Assembly (NCBI GenBank): GCA_002104895.1
Contig: MCFG01000012.1
Span: forward strand, 297,001 to 361,000
Source: Anaeromyces robustus
Lineage: Eukaryota > Neocallimastigomycota > Neocallimastigomycetes > Neocallimastigales > Neocallimastigaceae
Length of the DNA stretch: 64,000 nt
Reading direction: 5' to 3'
The position numbers were made by a program, and so were the translations under genes. The notes beneath the pieces are model-generated. The model did no database searches. It had not been told where the DNA came from and saw nothing but the letters and a program-made list of their open reading frames with translations. Numbering within the stretch: position 1 is the stretch's first letter; every line of letters begins with the position of its first letter. Shown one piece after another: positions 60,437 through 64,000 of the stretch.

Positions 60437-61936
60437 ATGAATTTATTATTTATAATAATTTTTTTCAATATTGGTAAAGATAATTTCATTAATTTCAAAT
60501 AATTAAATTTTTTAATTGAAGTCATAAATTAAATTATATTACTATTTTTTAAATGAATTACGTTAAATTTTAAATTTTTTTATATATCAATTTATTTTTA
60601 CTATATATTATAAATGATTAATTTTATATTTTTTAATTTTTATTATTAATTTATGTTGTTTTTTTTTTTTTTTTTCATTAACATTAAAAAATAAATATTA
60701 TTAAAGTATATAATGCTCAAGCAATAACAAATTTCATTGAAAAAGGAAAAAGAGCTGAATTATTCGAATTATTAGATAATGAAGTTGGTGTTTTTAGAGT
60801 AACTATACCTGATGATGAATTTAAAGCTTTAAAAGAAAGAGCTAATACTAAAAGAACTGATAGTTACATTAATTATCTTGAAACATTTGAAGAAGAAAAT
60901 AATAGCTGTTATCCATATGTTAGTAATTTTATTGTAGATTTAATTGATGGTATTCAATCTACAAATTTTTCTCGAGCCTATCCATACTATAATTTCAAAA
61001 AAGAATTACCTATATTAAATGTTCTGAAAAATGGATTTTCCAAGTTAGATGATTCATTAATAGACGGTATAGATAAAAAATATAAATCTTGTGATGATAT
61101 TGAAAAAGTTTTAAATTATGTTTTACAAAGTAATAAGAATTTTAATCTTATGGACATTTTAAGTATTCTTGCAAAACAAACTATATATGATTATAAACAG
61201 ATGGAACCAACTTTAAGAGTTACATTAATATTTTTTAAATATATTTTAAAAAATGACGATGGCAGTTATTCTATTGAACAGAGTAGTTATGAAGATATAA
61301 AAATGATTTTAAATTATATTTTCAAGGTAAAAAATATCTTTTTTATTGATATTATAAATATTCTTGCTTATCAGCAGATACCTTTAAATATTGTATTAAA
61401 CTCAGATATTGAAGAATTATTAAGGATTTTTAAAAAATTAATAAAAAAAGCTAATATAAAATATTCAACGGAATATTATATTGGTTATGATTTTAATCTT
61501 TATTTTGAACTTTTAAAAGATGATGAAAATGTCAACAGCAATGACAATGATATAAATAATTATGATGATTATGAAAATGATGAAGATAATAGTAATGAAG
61601 AAGATGATGAAAATGATGAAGATAATATTAATGAAGAAGATAATGAAAATGATAAAGATAATAATAATGAAGAAGATAATGAAAATAACGATGATAATAA
61701 TAATGACGAAAACAAAGAAAAAAATAATGATATAATAAATAATAATAAGAAAGAAGATTATTATAAGAAAAAAATAAAAAAAGGTACTCTTGTAGTTGAA
61801 TTAAATGGGTAATTATTATTATCTTTTATTATTATTTATTATTATTATTATTTATTTATCTATTTATCTATCTATCTATTTATTTATTTATTTATTTATT
61901 TAATTTATTTATTTATTTATTTATTTATTTATTAAT

Positions 61937-62003
<67 letters not shown>

Positions 62004-63291
62004 TTATTTATTTATTATTTATTTATTTATTTATTATTACTATATGATTTTTAACTAAAAAAATTTTTTATTAAAATATTTTTTTATAATTTATTAATAA
62101 TTTTTAATACATATATTATATAGAAAACAACATCATTTTAAAAAAATTACTTTTAATTTAGCTGGTGTAAGTTCACGTGAAAATTGTAAACCATCGTATA
62201 ATATCAAAATTCGAGGTAAACAAGAATTATATGGTCGAAAGCAATTTAAACTTCGTCCTGATATTGGTGATCCTACAAATTTAAGAACAAAATTAGTTGC
62301 AGATATTCATAATAAATTAGGTCTTCGATCTATTTCAGCTTCATATATCACGTTGTATATTAACAATGAGTATATGGGATTATATATTCTAATGGATGCT
62401 TATAAATTATCATGGGTTGAATATGTATATGGAGAAAAGAATACGACTTCATTATATAAATCTGAATATTTATATTTATCAGATTTAGAACCTGGATTTA
62501 CAAATGAAAATGATGAAGTACATGATTTTTCAGATATACATAACTTTTTAAAAGCAATTGATGAAGCAGAATCTGTTGCAGATTTAGAACCTATATTTGA
62601 AGTTGATCATTTCTTAACAGAAATGGCCATTGAATATTTAACAGGAGCTTATGAGCATGTACAAAGTGGTCATAATTATTATTTATATAAACAACCTAAT
62701 GGTAAATGGATATATTTATCATATGATTTTGATCTTGATATGGGTATGGAAAGTTCACCAATTATATCTTTTGAAGAATTTTCTTCTCCTCTTCATATCA
62801 TTGAATTATTAATATTTAATAATCCTACAAGATTTGAAAGAATTTTAAAAGAAATTGTTAATAAAGTTTTTAATCCATCTACTCTTTTCCCTCATATTAA
62901 TGAATTAAAAAAATTTATTGAACCATATATAATCTTAGATAAAACAGTTGATATTAATGGTAATTATCCTGGTAGAATTAATAAAAGCAGTACGTTTGCC
63001 TATTCTATAGATCAATGGAAACTTAATACTGAATTTACATTAATTAAAAGATATCAAAAAACTCTTTACGGTTTAAAATACTGGATTCTTGTTAAATATC
63101 GATATGTATGTCAAAATTATAATATGAATTGTGATCCAATATATATTGATACAAATTATAATCCAACAAAGAATGAATATCATTTTTTTAAACAAATACC
63201 ATCTTATATAGATAAAAATAATACTTGTTATATTAAAATATTTAATAATTATGATGATGATGATGAATTATGTAGTCTTTCTTCATCATGA
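60437..63291 (+). CDS. Secreted CotH-domain (spore-coat kinase-like) protein
   Basis: Exons 60437–60473, 60707–61808 and 62124–63291 join in phase to 768 residues. The short first exon is inferred. It completes a signal peptide, MNLLFIIIFFNIVYNAQA, with A-x-A at the likely cleavage site, and no in-frame start exists before 61150 otherwise. The CotH fold begins with VFRVTIPDDEFKALKERA, is split by about 300 residues (a predicted helical part, then an acidic Asn/Asp/Glu repeat at about 284–360) and resumes at KGTLVVELNG (about 371). Further CotH motifs are ITFNLAGVSSR, IRGKQELYGRKQFKLR, RTKLVADIHNKLGLRS, LYINNEYMGLYILMDAYKL, GHNYYLYKQPNGKWIY and an acidic YDFDLDMGM (about 580–588) that may coordinate metal. 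CotH proteins are atypical secreted kinases in bacteria and surface adhesins in some fungi. No dockerin cysteine pattern is seen at the C-terminus, which ends DDDDELCSLSSS. Confidence 0.85.
61850..62032. repeat. (TTTA)n microsatellite in CotH intron 2
   Basis: About 180 bp of mostly TTTA units with a few ATCT and TTATTA interruptions, filling most of the second intron. Confidence 0.88.
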
Positions 63292-64000
63292 TTAATAAAA
63301 TTAAATTATTAATATTATTTTTTTTTATATATAATATATATAATATAATAAAATATTTTCTTTTTATCTAATAGAATTTATTATATATTATGTTTATAAA
63401 AGTCTTCTATTTTGTAAAAGTAAAAATATATATATAACAACACTGAAGAAATAATAAAAATTAAATAAAAATAATAATTAAAAAAAAAAAAAAAAAAAAT
63501 ACAAAAAAAATTAAATAAATTAAATAAAAAATAAAATTAATATAATAAAAATAAATAAATAAATAAGCATGAATAGTATTTAGCATTATACTTGATTTTA
63601 TATTATGTAATATATATGATTTAATTAAAATCCTATAATATTTATGAATATATAAATAAGAATTTTTTTTTTTAATTTTAAGAATATGAACTATATAAAG
63701 TCTATTAAAATTAATAATAAGTAATAAAAATTTCATCTTCAGTTTCCAATGCATAATAGTATATAGTTTTTTATTTATTTTATCTATTTTAATTATTTTA
63801 TTAATATTAATTCCATCCTTAATTAAATATTTTAGTTCATTTTCATGTTCATCTTATATTTTAATAATAACTTTTATACTATAAATTATATATATATAAA
63901 AAGGCAAAAAAACAAATATGAGACATTAATAGGTTTTAAAGTGGCAAAAACTTTATTTGGAAATAATTAAATTAATAAAATTTCAAAATTATAATAAATA
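63292..64000. other. CotH 3' flank to window end
   Basis: A/T-rich with poly-A/T runs. No start of a further gene is recognisable. Confidence 0.6.

Overview
The window is extremely AT-rich nuclear DNA (coding islands separated by poly-A/T runs and AAT/AAAT microsatellites) from a eukaryote with many short GT–AG introns. A secreted GH48 cellulase carrying two C-terminal fungal dockerins, a secreted CotH-type protein, and this base composition together point to an anaerobic gut fungus (Neocallimastigomycota). This identification is inference from protein families; no species is claimed.

Layout, left to right. (1) 169–2852, + strand: 3' part of a nuclear protein with a duplicated Myb/SANT-like domain. 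(2) 11230–3827, − strand: a 17-exon DENN-domain protein (1448 residues) with a C1-like zinc finger, probably a Rab GEF. (3) 14940–13178, − strand: a Ugo1/SLC25A46-like outer-membrane carrier, divergent from (4) CCT1/TCP-1 alpha, 16396–19835, + strand. (5) 21595–24540, + strand: CTU2/NCS2 tRNA thiolation subunit. (6) 28646–27276, − strand: intronless homoserine O-acetyltransferase (MET2). (7) 28.7–43.3 kb: gene-poor, with a LINE 3' tail, a wrecked LINE (family B), several minisatellite arrays and two stretches of apparently decayed coding sequence. (8) 43369–46034, + strand: methionine aminopeptidase 2. (9) 46–54.1 kb: about 8 kb with no gene found. (10) 54112–56382, + strand: GH48 cellulase. 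(11) 57164–60211: a LINE family-B tail directly followed by a nearly intact but 5'-truncated LINE (family A) with a 46-nt poly-A tail. (12) 60437–63291, + strand: secreted CotH-domain protein.

Exon structures were built by hand. For each multi-exon gene the splice sites, reading phases and protein families agree throughout, which is the main support for them. The housekeeping genes (CCT1, CTU2, MetAP2, DENN, Ugo1) are intron-rich, while GH48 and MET2 are uninterrupted. GH48 and CotH are probably both secreted and are neighbours separated only by retroelements, but no shared function can be shown from the sequence. The retroelements belong to two related non-LTR families, and both recognisable reverse-transcriptase copies look defective.
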